A stretch of DNA of 64,000 nucleotides from Ottelia alismoides (taxonomy: Eukaryota > Streptophyta > Magnoliopsida > Alismatales > Hydrocharitaceae), in NCBI GenBank assembly GCA_037367405.1, contig JAZKJV010003369.1:1-64000 (forward strand), read 5' to 3'. Positions 43,859-54,594 of this stretch are shown here, piece after piece (the stretch's first letter is position 1; each line of letters opens with the position of its first letter). A model generated the notes under the pieces. The model worked only from the letters and a program-made list of their open reading frames with translations, had not been told where the DNA came from and searched no databases. The translations under genes were made by a program, and so were the position numbers.

Positions 43859-44147
43859 TTTTGTAATTTTCCCTAAAGTAAATTAACACGTGCGAGGGAT
43901 AAATATACATACTACGAGAAGGGTGTACAACCTTGTGGTCTGGTTGAACTGATAGTGAGCCAACCTCACTCGAGGAACATCATAGAGTGGTTGTTGTAGG
44001 CACTTTGTAGAGCTTTAGGTGACTGTACGTGTGCATTTTATCATATAGTTCCATATCCGTGGCCACTTGTTTCTGGTGAATGAGTCTCCCTTGTTTGACT
44101 CGATTGATGAAGCTGTGGCTTCATGGGTTATCTGTGCTCTATCTTGA

Positions 44148-44178
44148 GAGAGAGAGAGAGAGGAAGGGAGAGAGAGTA
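44148..44178. repeat. GA microsatellite
   Basis: A run of gagagaga interrupted once by gaaggg. Minor. Confidence 0.9.
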
Positions 44179-44265
44179 CTACCGACATGACTAGTTGAAG
44201 CTTCATACTTGCACAAGTGTGTTATTTTGTACTTTGAATGCATCATGGATGTAGGTCATTCTTAG

Positions 44266-44471
44266 TGTAACACCCCAACCCAAACATAGTACCACATGGA
44301 AAGCTCACAAAGTGTGGGTGTGGTATATAAGTGGTGGGGATTACTACTTGACAACTTGGGCTTAAGCATTTTGGGTTGTTGTAAATTGGTCCATCTGGAT
44401 CCGAACCCAACAAGTTGTCAGGGCCAGTTTTCCTCGATAACGGACCGGGGACCTAAGCCCGGTACGTTACA
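44266..44471. mobile_element. Small solo LTR (TRIM-like), 206 bp
   Basis: Begins tgtaacaccccaaccc and ends ccggtacgttaca, so it has inverted tgtaac/gttaca termini. A perfect 5-bp duplication cttag lies at 44261-44265 and 44472-44476. It holds a TATA-like tggtatataagtgg. The short length and lack of internal domains suggest a terminal-repeat-in-miniature or short gypsy LTR. Confidence 0.88.
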
Positions 44472-44781
44472 CTTAGCATATACTTTCTCCTTTGATGGGT
44501 AAATTCAAAAAAATGGACAATTGTCACATGATTGCTTGTTTAATGTAAAGAAATAGAAAATAAAATAACTATATAAAATGGACTAGGATCAGATAAAGGT
44601 TTGGAACATAATTGTAGGCACAACTCAGTTTCTGCAGAGTACTTAGTTACTTTCGTCAAATTCGACTTAATTCGAGACTTTTATCCTCTGCATCAAGACT
44701 ATGAAATTGTAATGGTATCCGAATTGCTGAAAGAAAAGTTGGAACATACTCTTATATGCTCCATGGAATATACTCATTTAA

Positions 44782-44812
44782 ACCCCCCCCCCCCCCCATA
44801 TATATATATGTA
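44782..44812. repeat. Poly-C run followed by TA microsatellite
   Basis: About 15 C followed by (at)7. The C count may be unreliable in any assembly. Confidence 0.9.
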
Positions 44813-45025
44813 ATATTGGTGTGAAAACACACGCTGTGTGTACATATGCGTAATATGTCAATATGTATATGTAATATGGATGTGGAAGTTTGTACGTCTG
44901 CATGTGTAGTTATATATGTGTTTGTCTATGGAATATGTAGACGCCCGGTCACTAGTCTAAATATGATTTCCTCTTGAAAGAGATCTTTTATAAACTACAA
45001 AAAATATGATATTTTATTTATTTTA

Positions 45026-46346
45026 GGGATTTTATCACTTGTGCCTCTCCGAGATATCGCAATATCAGTTATACCCCTATCTTTTTGGTAATATCAGTTG
45101 TGCCCCTCACTTCTTGCTCCGTCATCAGTTGTGCCCTTCCGTCAGATTGACCGTCAAAAAATTAAATTAACCATGGTTTATTCAAACCATAGTAAGATTA
45201 AGAGGGGCATATGCGTCCAAACTCCCCAACACCCTCCCCTCCCCTTCCTCATCCTCCACCCCTTCGAAGAACACCTTCTGGCCCGCTGCGTTGATGCTAA
45301 CCACCACCACAGATTTCCCATGGCCTTCTTCATGGGCTTGTATCTGAGGTTGCGATTTGCGCCGTAGGGGACCGTCCAGCCGGTGTAGACACCGGAGGAG
45401 AGCCGGCTCTTGTAGAACACATCGAGGATGTGGAGGCCGAGGGGCTCGTCTTCCTGATGCTGCTCGTCGTCCGGGATCGTTCCGTAGAACGCCCTTACCA
45501 GCTCGTTCAGATATTCCACCCTCTTGATTCAACGAACAGAAAAATTTAGTTTAGAATATGTACGAAAGAAATGGGATTTGGGGCTACGGGGGCGCGGGGG
45601 CCGGCGGGGGCAGGGGCTGCGGGGGGCGCGGGGGTCGGCGGGGGCAGGGGCGGAGGGGGCAGGGGCTGCGGGGGGCGCGAGGGCAGGGGCTGCGGGGGGC
45701 GCGGGGGTCGGCGGGGGCAGGGGCTGCGGGGGGGCGGGGGCAGGAGCTGCGGGAGGGGCAAGGGGGCAACCGGGGAGGGGTGCGGGGGGCGGAGGGGAGA
45801 TCTGGGGCGGGGGCGCCGGGGCGGGTCGACGGGGCAAGGGGGAGGCGCAAGGAGGAGGTGCAGGGGGCAGTGCGGGTTGGGGCTGGGCGCAGGAGGTATG
45901 GGGCTGGGGCTGGGCGCGGAGGGGAGGTGCAGGGGCAGTGCGGTGACGGAGGGGAGGTGCAGGGGTTAGTGCGGGGGGCGGGGGGGAGGTGCGGGGGCAG
46001 AGGAAGAGGACGGAGACGGAGGCGAGGCACGTGAGCCGGAGGCTCGGGGGAGGCTGGACGAGAGCTCGAGGAGGAGGAGGGAGGAGCTGTGGAGGAGGAA
46101 GAGAAGGGAGGAAGAAGACTGAAGAGGATGAGAGGGTATAAAATGATCATATAGCCATTTCTTTAAAATTAATACCGCTTATATCCTCAAAGTTAACGTC
46201 CGTTTGCACTGTGGATGGACGGTCACTAACCCGAGGGGTACAAGTGATAAAATAGCAAGAACTGAGGGGCACAACTGATATTACCAAAAAGATAGGGGTA
46301 TAACTGAAATTACGAGATCTCGGAGGGGCACAAGTGATAAAATCCC
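45026..46346. mobile_element. Pack-MULE-like element with captured GC-rich sequence
   Basis: TIRs of about 88 bp are nearly identical: gggattttatcacttgtgcc at the left against ggcacaagtgataaaatccc at the right, with ctatctttttggtaatatca further in. A perfect 9-bp duplication ttattttta-type site, tttatttta, lies at 45017-45025 and 46347-46355. This is the Mutator-like signature. The core has no transposase but holds GC-rich sequence. A minus-strand segment at 45178-45530 reads like protein (ELVRAFYGTIPDDEQHQEDE, then PLGLHILDVFYKSRLSSGVY). An extremely G-rich block follows at 45585-46120. The coding-like segment is probably host-derived; I do not recognise the parent gene. Confidence 0.9.
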
Positions 46347-46406
46347 TTTATTTTAATGCCTCACACTCATTGCATGTGTCTTTTCTTGCTTTCTGATGTA
46401 CACTAA

Positions 46407-46653
46407 GGTCCTGTTTGGTTGGAGAATAGGCTCTGGAATAAGGATCAGTTCTCCTCTCGATACAGTTCCCAGTGGTACGACTATTCCCCATTATTCCTTC
46501 TTATTTCACTCTTATTCCTATCTTTATCCCACCTTATCTACCTTTATTTCACCTTATTCTTCTTATTCGTATCCTCCAGCCGAACAAAGAATAGACCCTT
46601 ATTCTCCTTATTCCCCATCCTTATTCCTGCTTATTCCCGAACTGAACGCACCC
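46407..46653. mobile_element. PIF/Harbinger (Tourist-like) MITE
   Basis: The start ggtcctgtttggttggagaata and the end cccgaactgaacgcaccc are inverted. It is flanked by TAA on both sides (46404-46406 and 46654-46656), the 3-bp duplication of this superfamily. The interior is pyrimidine-rich ttattcc repeats. Confidence 0.85.
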
Positions 46654-46656
46654 TAA

Positions 46657-48265
46657 GTATCTTCTTATCAAAAAAAACTAGGTGATAATATTATTGCTTA
46701 ACTTTGCAATTCAATGCAAGTTGTGAGTACCCCTTAGATGTTATAAAGGAGAATTAATTTACTCGTATGTAGTACTTTTCTTTGTGTTGTATCTTTAGAT
46801 TCCAACATAACTTTAGAATGACTTTAATGTGAAAAATTCTATATTTAGGATGCAGCAACTTCCTTTGTCATTAGGTATGCTAGGTTAAACCTTTTGCTCT
46901 TACCTTGATCAAAAGCTTAAAATGTTGATTTCTCTAGCATATTGTCGGCCTTAAAAATCGACCGACATGTCGTCCATGAAATGGAGGAAATGCACATGAA
47001 ATTTGTTATTTGTTGTTGTTGAAATTAAGGTTTCCAGTGGGTTTTAATCAATAAATAAGATAGAAATACCCATTTATCTTCTAAAATAAATGTCTAAATA
47101 CGAGTTTTGTATAGTATCAACATCTGTGCACGGATTGATAACATGATGGCCATGATATGCATATCCCTTTAAGGCATGCAATTTGAGTTTAGAAGTTTAG
47201 TCATGAGTAAATAAGTTGAAACAACAAATGCAATTCATAATTCATAACATACACAAAAACAACTCTCAAATACTTATACTGCCGAGTAATTTAGAATAAT
47301 CAAAACCTCGAGTGTCTGTGTGGACACATTCGTTGAGTTTTCTCTCCTCTCTATGTATCTCGATCGATTCTGATCCGTGTCTATATTCCATGTAGTTTTC
47401 CCATACCATATAGCTATACACGGTCTTGTAATCCATGATACATTGCACATATATGTGATCTTCGATGTGTGCAAGGAAACCAATCTGAGAAAATCTCTTC
47501 TGAGCAGAGACAAAATTGTGAGGAGGTCGACGCGAAAAAGATGCACCATTAGAACAATGTGATGAAGTTGGAGGAGCACGAGGAGAAGGCATGTATAGCG
47601 GTTGTGTTAGAGGCATTGCAGGGTAAAAATATAGAAGCATGCACATCCCCAACCCATACACCACACCATTATGTGAGGAGGTATTACTATCGCACCGATA
47701 CCACCATTATTATAACCATAACCATGAGGAGGAAGAAGGAAGAAACCATATGATTCATTCTCTTATTGTCCATGAGATTCGTAACCATATCCACTACCAT
47801 AAGGGCTTGATGTAGCTCTAGCCTGTAGGGCTTGATGTAGCTCCATATCCTCTACTACTTAACATTGAATCTCCTCCAACTCCCATGGATCATGGATCCA
47901 ACTGAAGATATCAAATCTTCCATCATTGTATTGTCCCATTGATGTTGTGGTTGCGATTGCAGGTACTGAGTACGAGTAGAAAGGATATAGATGGCAATCC
48001 ACCAAACTATGCATAATCTTGATCTCAGGTAACATCGGGAATATAGTCACCATGTATGTTGATGTTGGCCTATATATCGTTGTCCTGCCTATAGTCCTTC
48101 ATCAAATATGTGTACATCATCATCTCCTCTACTTGTTTTTTTTTTTAAATATTTTGATTTGGATCTGGTGGAGCCTCCTCAACCACGTTATCTTTCCACC
48201 CTCCAACAAGATATGAATGTTGACACGATCTGACTTTGTAATATTTGACAATTGCCACTAATATT
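46657..48265. other. Unrecognised region with degenerate minus-strand coding-like blocks
   Basis: On the minus strand, 48053-47860 reads QYNDGRFDIFSWIHDPWELE. 47840-47690 reads a Gly/Tyr-rich stretch (PYGSGYGYESHG, HGYGYNNGGIG) with a stop between. 47664-47266 is open for 132 codons with QIGFLAHIEDHIYVQCIMDY. The blocks may belong to one decayed gene or transposase, but no family is clear and the splicing was not solved. Confidence 0.3.
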
Positions 48266-49225
48266 TGAATACAGGGGCCCACGTTCAATTAAATGAAAGT
48301 AGGATCATAAATGTAACTGTAAAAATGTGAGCTATTTACCATCGGGGGTACGTTGGGAGGAAAAATTCCAAGAATGGACATGGATTCAAATTAATGCCCA
48401 CAATAGGGACACGTCGGTAAATCATTTGTCGTGCACGACAAATGGTTTGCCGTTAAAGTTGATTTAATGTTTAACTTGTATATATTATATTAATAAAGTA
48501 AATCTTATGCTATATATATTACCCCCGATGGATTAAAGCATTGAGTGGTTAGATTACCTTCTAGAACATGGTCGTGCCATCGAAAACACTAGGCGGTCGT
48601 CCTTCGCATTATGTCGAACTTCTCACTATGATGAAAACAGATTGGATATGGATCGGATATGACTGCTTCCATATCAATATTCAGTTTTTCTCTATCGAAT
48701 ACAGATACAGATATGATTCAGATATGCATTAAGGAAACTGCATCCTTAAAAACATGTATACGAATTCGAATCGGATTTTTAAGGATGTGGTTTCCTTAAT
48801 GCACATCCGAATCATATCCGTATCCATATTCGATAGAGATAACTCAATATAGATATGGAAATAGGCATATCCGATCAGTTTTCATCCGAGTGAGAAGTTC
48901 GACTCCATGCAAAGGACCACCGTTTAGTACTTCAATGGCCGACCGTATTCTGGAAGGTAATCTAACCACTCAGTACACTCACCAAACACACAAAGAAAAA
49001 AAATTAATATTATTATGATATATATAATATGAAATTCACTTTATTATTATAATATAAACAAGTTAAAAGTTGAATCAATCTTAACGACAAACCATTTACC
49101 GTATATATACTTTGAATCCATGTCCATTCTTGAAAATTTCCCCCCTCGCGTACCCCGATGGGAAATCGTTCTTTTTGATCAAAAGCCCATTTCTGATATT
49201 TACGTCAAACTCTGGACCCTTTCTT
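48266..49225. mobile_element. Nearly 1 kb fold-back element upstream of the MAPKK gene
   Basis: The whole stretch is an inverted repeat centred near 48765. The outer arms include ccatcgggggtacg (48340) against cgtaccccgatggg (49165), then aagaatggacatggattcaa against ttgaatccatgtccattctt. The inner arms are ctgagtggttagattacctt-type sequence against its inverse, then tccttaa-aacatg and the apex around gaattcgaatcgg. Further out, ggggcccacgttcaatt faces tggaccc with weaker match. No transposase. Length and symmetry suggest a MULE or fold-back family; a target duplication was not resolved. Confidence 0.82.
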
Positions 49226-49354
49226 GGAACTTACCCTTTCCTTTCATCACGCGAGTATCAATATTTATTTATTTATTTTGTAAGAAGCCCGTGGTCGCTT
49301 TCCTCCTCGGCGGAAAGGTGCTCTTTCCTCTCTCCATTCCACCCCACGACTTCC

Positions 49355-49477
49355 ATGGAATCGCGAAGGGCCCACCAAATGCCCAACGACGAAGAAAGCG
49401 CAGCACTATCCACTCTCTTCCCCACGTCGAGGAGCCAGAGCCACAGCCAGAGCCACATCCATGGTGAGGTCACGTGA
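49355..49477 (+). promoter_or_regulatory. Upstream ORF overlapping the MAPKK start codon
   Basis: An ATG at 49355 opens a 40-codon frame (MESRRAHQMPNDEESAALST...) that stops at TGA 49475-49477, 14 bases past the A of the main ATG at 49461. If the transcript begins upstream of 49355, this frame would compete with the main start. The transcription start is not known, so a role is only possible. Confidence 0.45.
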
Positions 49478-49716
49478 GGGCACGCGACCCAACCTCCAGC
49501 TTCCCCCCTCCTCCGCCACCAACGACCAAATCGACTCCTTCCTGTACTCTCTCTCTCTCTCTCTCGATATGTCTATATATATCTCCATTAGGTTAAGATG
49601 GAATCATAGTTATAATTTTGGGGTTCAGGACGAAGAGCGGGACGTTCATGGTGGAGGACCTCCTCGTCAACCGCGACGGCGTCCGCGTCGTGCCCCCGCA
49701 GGGCCACGCCCCAGAG
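49461..49716 (+). CDS. MAP kinase kinase, group A, first two exons only
   Basis: MAPKKs phosphorylate MAP kinases on Thr and Tyr. Exon 1, 49461-49543, reads MVRSREGTRPNLQLPPSSAT then NDQIDSFL. Donor cct|gtactc and acceptor ttcag|g lead to exon 2, 49629-49716, reading TKSGTFMVEDLLVNRDGVRV then VPPQGHAPE and donor gag|gtgagc. The split Leu codon (ct+g) joins both in frame. The layout PN-x-LPP ... I-x-x-FLT-x-SGTF-x-x-DL-x-VN-x-DG is the N-terminus of MKK1/MKK2-type plant MAPKKs. The kinase domain should follow, but I find no such exon up to 64000. So intron 2 exceeds 14 kb or the gene is cut off. A strong GC bias sets the exons off from the AT-rich surroundings. Confidence 0.75.
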
Positions 49717-50780
49717 GTGAGCTCGGAGGATTCCCCCCTGTATGTTTCTCGTCGGATGATCTATTGGAGTGTGGATTGGATGAGGGGGGATCGGGGGATG
49801 CGATCGCATGAAAGTGGTTGTTTGGATCGGAGGGATGTAGAGGAGACTCGTGGGAACTCGCTTGGTTTGATTCTATTATGATATGCTATTGTGATTTGCC
49901 AAATGATCAATTCGTCCAATGCGTGTTTGTGTAGTTTGTGTTTGCGCGTGTTTTTTCCAGTTAATGAGTTGCGAGCAAACAGTGGTGGGGAGAAATTATC
50001 CACAATAACAAGTTAGTAGTGGCGGTCAAGGCGATCTAGAATTCAATCGGGCTCCCATCTATCCACATGAACATAGATCCAATGCTGAGGAAGAACGTGG
50101 ATCAACTTCGATGATGCTTTCCAACCTAGCATGCCTCACACTCCAAGCTTGTGGTGGGAGTCAGACTGCGTAGTAGGTGTTAAGAGTTTGCTGACAAATA
50201 AATGATCCAAGGATGATGCCATAAAGAAACTGAAGCAGTAGAAAACTGATGAACACTAGCAGATACAATGATTGAAGACTGAAGAATATGGTAGAGTACC
50301 CTTCTTCACATCCTAACCAATCATCTTCACTGCCATAATGATAATATCACGGAAAGTCAAAGATACAGTGTTAAAACATCTTTGATGTGTTGAAAATCTG
50401 ACTAGCGGATATCATAGTAATGGAAAAATCTTGAATAAGCAAACACACCTCATAGGCTAAGGGTGGGGTTAACAATAACGTTGCCTTGTCCCACCGTTGA
50501 TGATAGGTTATCGCATGAATGATCCTTTTTGGAGGAATTTGTCTGACCAACCAAGGGAAGTTATCACTACCAACTTCTGCTGAGTTATTTTCTGCGTTTA
50601 TACATGCAAACATGCCTCAAGGAGTTGGACTTCTTGCTCAATGCATGCAGTTGCAAGTAATACTTGCAAGGGTCTAGCCCTCTCTCTGAAGATGCATCAT
50701 GCCATAATAAGTTTGTAACACATGACTCGTATTTGTCTTCTACGAATATGGCTCCTTCGAGTTGTTCCAAATCACACATA
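49717..50780. other. MAPKK intron 2, left part
   Basis: No MAPKK exon is seen. At 50370-50780 the minus strand has open stretches (SDNFPWLVRQIPPKRIIHAI, CDLEQLEGAIFVEDKYESCV) that look like a decayed coding sequence, possibly retroelement. They cannot be assigned. Confidence 0.4.
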
Positions 50781-50789
50781 TTGTCTTAA

Positions 50790-50987
50790 AAAAATGGCAA
50801 GCCTTCTCCCACTATAAGTAGGGTCGGCTACATGGATTCTTGCTCAAATCCACGCTGAAAGATTCGACTATTTTTTACGCTAGTTGTCGACTACCTAACG
50901 CAACCCCCACAAGGAGGATTTGAACCCTGGTCTTTTTGATGGTAGGCACACTGCACTATCACCAGACCATTTAAGTGGGTCTAAATG
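50790..50987 (-). mobile_element. tRNA-derived SINE (Au-SINE-like)
   Basis: Minus strand: ggtctggtgatagtgcagtg (A box), agggttcaaatcctcc (B box), gttgcgttaggtagtcgaca, and the tail gtagccgaccctacttatag then gggagaaggcttgc. The flanks ttgtcttaa (50781-50789 and 50988-50996) are a 9-bp duplication. It is the fullest of the three copies in the window. It lies in the MAPKK intron. Confidence 0.88.
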
Positions 50988-51537
50988 TTGTCTTAACCAG
51001 ACACGTTGTCTTAAAACCAAGCATAAATTATATCATTGTCATCGTTTAATGTAGCATACTTACATGTCTTGTTCGCCAATATGGATCCAAGAGAAGGTAT
51101 AGCTTCCCTTACTCCATGATTGACACTAGAAGTTCTTGTGACCATAAAACATAGTTGGTCTCAAGCTTGCAAAAAGACTGTATCTGGTATTAAGTTGGTT
51201 GGATCACTAGTTAAGGACTAATCATCAATCAGATGACTAGTCAGATTTAGTCGATTTTATTTTTCAAATAATTTTGAATACATAAATCATTCTTATGCAT
51301 ATATACTTTATGTAGACTTGGATATTTTCAATATTATTATAATGGAACAAAATGAACATTTGAATTCTAATTAAAAATTAATCATAGCAGATATAGTTTA
51401 CTTTTAAAAATAATACAATTAAATATGAAAAACTGACTCAACTTAGTCGGCTGACAACAATGCACAATCGTTTGATTTGTCGGCTAGCCATATTCAGGTC
51501 TTGCACACACTACCCGCACCTCATCTAGTCGACATAA

Positions 51538-52246
51538 CAATGTTCAAGAAGGTGCTATGCGACAAGGCCCTAAATGTCGGTTTCGGTCACCATTTCGGTA
51601 TCGACCAAAACGGAATTTCGATGGAATTTCAGTGGAATTTCGATCAGAATTTCGGTCATTTCGGTCATTTTTTGTACCAGGACACCCATATTTCGGCCAT
51701 TTCGGTCATTTCGGTCGAATTTCGATTTCGATTGGAAATCGATATTCGATAGAAATTCGACCGAATTTCGCTGAAATTTGAGGCCATGCTATGCGGTATT
51801 CAGTCGGAGGGGTCACTGCATAGAGAGTATGCGGTATGCGGGAGAGCATGCGAGGAGTATGAGGTTTTATGTATTTTGGTATTTTTTATTATTAAAAATA
51901 TAAATAAATATTTAATATTATGGTAATATCCTCAGTCGGGAGAGTATGCGGGATTATGCGGTTTTATGCGGGAGAGTATGCGTTTTTATGCGGGGAGTAT
52001 GCGTTTTTATGCGGGGAGTATGCGGTTTAATGTTATTATGCGGGTGGAGTTATTTGATTTTAGACTAAATAAAAAAAGTTCTATCAGAAAAGCGGCCGAG
52101 TATGCGGCAACATAGGGGGTATACTCGGCCGAGTATGCGGGTCAACCCGCATACATGGTCGTTTCATCATACTTGGAGCGGCAAGGCTATCGAGTACGAG
52201 TATGCGGCCGAGTATGCGGCGTACTCGGCCGTTTTTCTGAACACTG
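51538..52246. mobile_element. Middle hAT element with TATGCGG words
   Basis: Left end caatgttcaagaaggtgc, right end gccgtttttctgaacactg. The flanks cgacataa (51530-51537) and cgacatag (52247-52254) are an 8-bp duplication with one change. The interior is packed with agtatgcgg words and gccgagtatgcgg palindromes. Same family as 26751-27859. Confidence 0.88.
51563..51788. mobile_element. Inner hAT MITE of the nest
   Basis: Starts caaggccctaaatgtcggtt and ends gctgaaatttgaggccatg. The flanks ctatgcga (51555-51562) and ctatgcgg (51789-51796) are an 8-bp duplication with one change. It is full of tttcggtcatttcgg words. Sister copy at 61001-61204. Confidence 0.9.
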
Positions 52247-52340
52247 CGACATAGTTTGCCAACTTTTGCAAGCCTGTATTTTTTAGGGGCTCGGGTACAC
52301 GCTTTCATTGTATTAAAAAGATGTATACATGACACTTTTA

Positions 52341-52560
52341 GGGCCCGTTTGGTAACCGGGTTACCTTGGGGTAACCCGTTTACCCTCTCTATTCTTGGAT
52401 TGGAATTCCATCACAAGTCATAGTGACATCACATTCTTTATTCCAACCCTCTCCAACCCTCATAACTATCCCGAACAGCTACTATTCACATCAGGTTACC
52501 CCAACCCATCATTACCCTTACATGTATAATGTAAACAACATGGTTTTGAAACTAGAAAAT
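52341..52560. mobile_element. Possible PIF/Harbinger-type MITE
   Basis: It begins gggcccgtttggtaaccggg after TTA, a Tourist-like start, and contains ggttaccttggggtaaccc and ttggaattccatcacaa as at 11865. The matching right end was not found, so the length is a guess. Confidence 0.5.
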
Positions 52561-52639
52561 AACGTAATTAATGGCCAACATGACCTTGAAGAAGGCTAAA
52601 CCTATGTGTATGTTGTGACCCTTAGGCCTTGAAAAAAGA

Positions 52640-53753
52640 AACTAAGTGTGAACTAAGATACATATAGGCTAAATATCTTCAAATAGCCTATAGCATTCAA
52701 TTTAATAGGCTTCCATGAAAATGTAGTAGGTTTTTGTATTGAGATGTTGCCCATGTACTCATACGGCCTCACCTTATTCTCACTCATAATATTCCTTGAA
52801 ATCCAATTCTTTTCAGATGAGAATTGCTTGCCTTGGATTTCTTCTCGCCAACCTTTTCCTAAAGTCTCTCCTTAAATGTCCAAACACCAATTTGTATTCC
52901 ACGCCTTACCCTATCATCACCATTCCAAAGATCAAAATGCTTCTTTGTTTTGAAATCCTTGGTTGAAATATGTTAAAGTTGTTTACACTTCAACATCGGA
53001 GTATGGAGTATTATCCTCCAGTTTGAAATCTTCAATTGCTTCTTCCTTTTCTTGATCGTGGAAAATTCATTCCTCCATTCTTGAATATTCTTAATCTTGT
53101 TGTCCATTTTGTAAAGAAGATCCTCCCCAATCACATCAAAATCCATACTTCTTGACACTTATCAAAAGATTGTTCATGTGAATTACGAAGCGAGAGCAAG
53201 CCACTTTACTTCCGAGTCCCCCCAATAGGCTCCTCCCTTTTCTTGTCTAACATTCCCTTCTTCCCATCACTTCTCAATAATGAACCAATCATATGAAATA
53301 ATGACCTCATCATTAAGTACATTATCAAGCAACAAGGTTTTTTCCTCTCCTTTTTCTTTCCCACAAACCACCATTGATGCTAAACTCTTCTAGGTTCTTC
53401 TGCAAGGAACACTTGCTGAAATCTTCCACAATCCACTGTGGCCGCATATTCAGTTGTTTTTGTTTCGACTGTGGTTGTCAATGGCCTGTCTAAGCTTTTG
53501 TTGTTGATTAATGTCTACTCCATCTTCGTGAAGTAGGCACCATTCCTTTCTAATTGTCTTAGGTTGACCTTCAATCAACACCTTTGGTGCCTTTATAGGA
53601 GAATTTTGAGGCAACTGACGCTGTCAACAATCATACAATGGTATTGGTTTAGGTTTTCACACACCATCTTAGCTTTAGAACACTGGCCTACCTCCACATA
53701 TCCTTGTTTTGGAATCATCCAGATGTTGTTCCCAATACTCACCATCAACATTT
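52640..53753 (-). pseudogene. LINE ORF1-like relic, downstream half
   Basis: Minus-strand blocks read IGNNIWMIPKQGYVEVGQCS, KAKMVCENLNQYHCMIVDSV and, further on, NDEVIISYDWFIIEK and IGEDLLYKMDNKIKNIQEWR. They lie directly downstream, on the coding strand, of the ORF1 relic at 57690-59050 once the inserted hAT is removed. The reading is broken by stops. Assignment to the same LINE ORF1 rests on position and style more than on a diagnostic motif. Confidence 0.4.
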
Positions 53754-53830
53754 GAAACATTAAAAGCGGAACGAGGTGTTTTCCCTGGAAGCGAGGCGAG
53801 GCATAATCTAGAGGTATAGGCCTCAATTTA

Positions 53831-54292
53831 TGATGCAAACAGAAAATTCGGCGACGGCGGAAAAATAGATTTTTGTGGATTTTTGGTGGAAGAATAAATT
53901 GGAGGGGTTGAGGAGAGAAGCTCGTGGAGAACATGAGGGATTAGAAGAGGAAGAACGTGAAGGTCACGCGGGGAGGGAGAGAAGTTAGAGAGGGAGATAA
54001 ATCTCAATTTTATAAAAAATGAACTATCTCACACCATAGCCTATCATCCTTTATATAGGAGGGATGAGGTTACAAAAATAGACTCAAATTCAAATTCAAA
54101 CTAACTATCCTAAATTGACTCTAACCGACTAACCGACTAATTTGAAATTCAAATCTCTAACTAATAGAGATCACAGGCGATCCCGTTTATTTATTTAAGA
54201 TTTCGACAACTCAAATAAGCGTAAATAAAATTAACGGATAAAATTAAATAAATATACGACCCTATATTTCTGTTTTGTTCTACGCTGCATCA
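53831..54292 (-). repeat. 3' LTR of the 54-57 kb element
   Basis: 462 bp, from tgatgcaaacagaaaattcg to tctacgctgcatca. Differs from the other LTR by scattered substitutions and small indels, so the insertion is not brand new. Confidence 0.93.
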
Positions 54293-54390
54293 ACTCTCCT
54301 CTGCTTTTAAAAATTCGTCTCCGGACGAATTGTTGGATCTGCAAGCTTGGATGTTGAGAATTTCGAATCCGCGTTCTCGGTCATCCCATG

Positions 54391-54594
54391 CAAGGAAGGA
54401 AATATCGATATCGATATCGTTTCGATACAATATCGATATCGATATATCGCCGATATATCGGCGATATATCGCCGAAACCCGGTATCCATTAGGCATTTTC
54501 TCCTGTCGATACCCGATATCGTCCATATCGGCGATATATCGGTGACCTGTCGATACCGATATATCGCCGATATATCGCGATATGGCGATCCCTG
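54391..54594. mobile_element. 204-bp hAT MITE made of CGATAT palindromes
   Basis: Left end caaggaaggaaatatcg, right end cgatatggcgatccctg. A perfect 8-bp duplication atcccatg flanks it (54383-54390 and 54595-54602). The interior is almost entirely cgatatatcggcgatatatcg repeats, self-complementary at many scales. Related sequence occurs at 30040-30230. Confidence 0.92.

Larger units (their letters stand above)
51162..52276. mobile_element. Outer hAT-like element of a three-layer nest
   Basis: Left end caagcttgcaaaaagact, right end aacttttgcaagcctg. gactagtcaga/agtcgg words lie near the ends and an AT-rich middle between. It is the same family as 26890-27296 and 61460-61690. The 51538-52246 element sits inside it. 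No clear 8-bp duplication was found at its borders (gttggtct against tatttttt), so the exact ends may be off. Confidence 0.65.

Noticed and set aside
45524..46150. Long Gly-rich and Pro-rich frames in the MULE
   Set aside because: Open in several frames on both strands because of G-run composition; no gene is supported.
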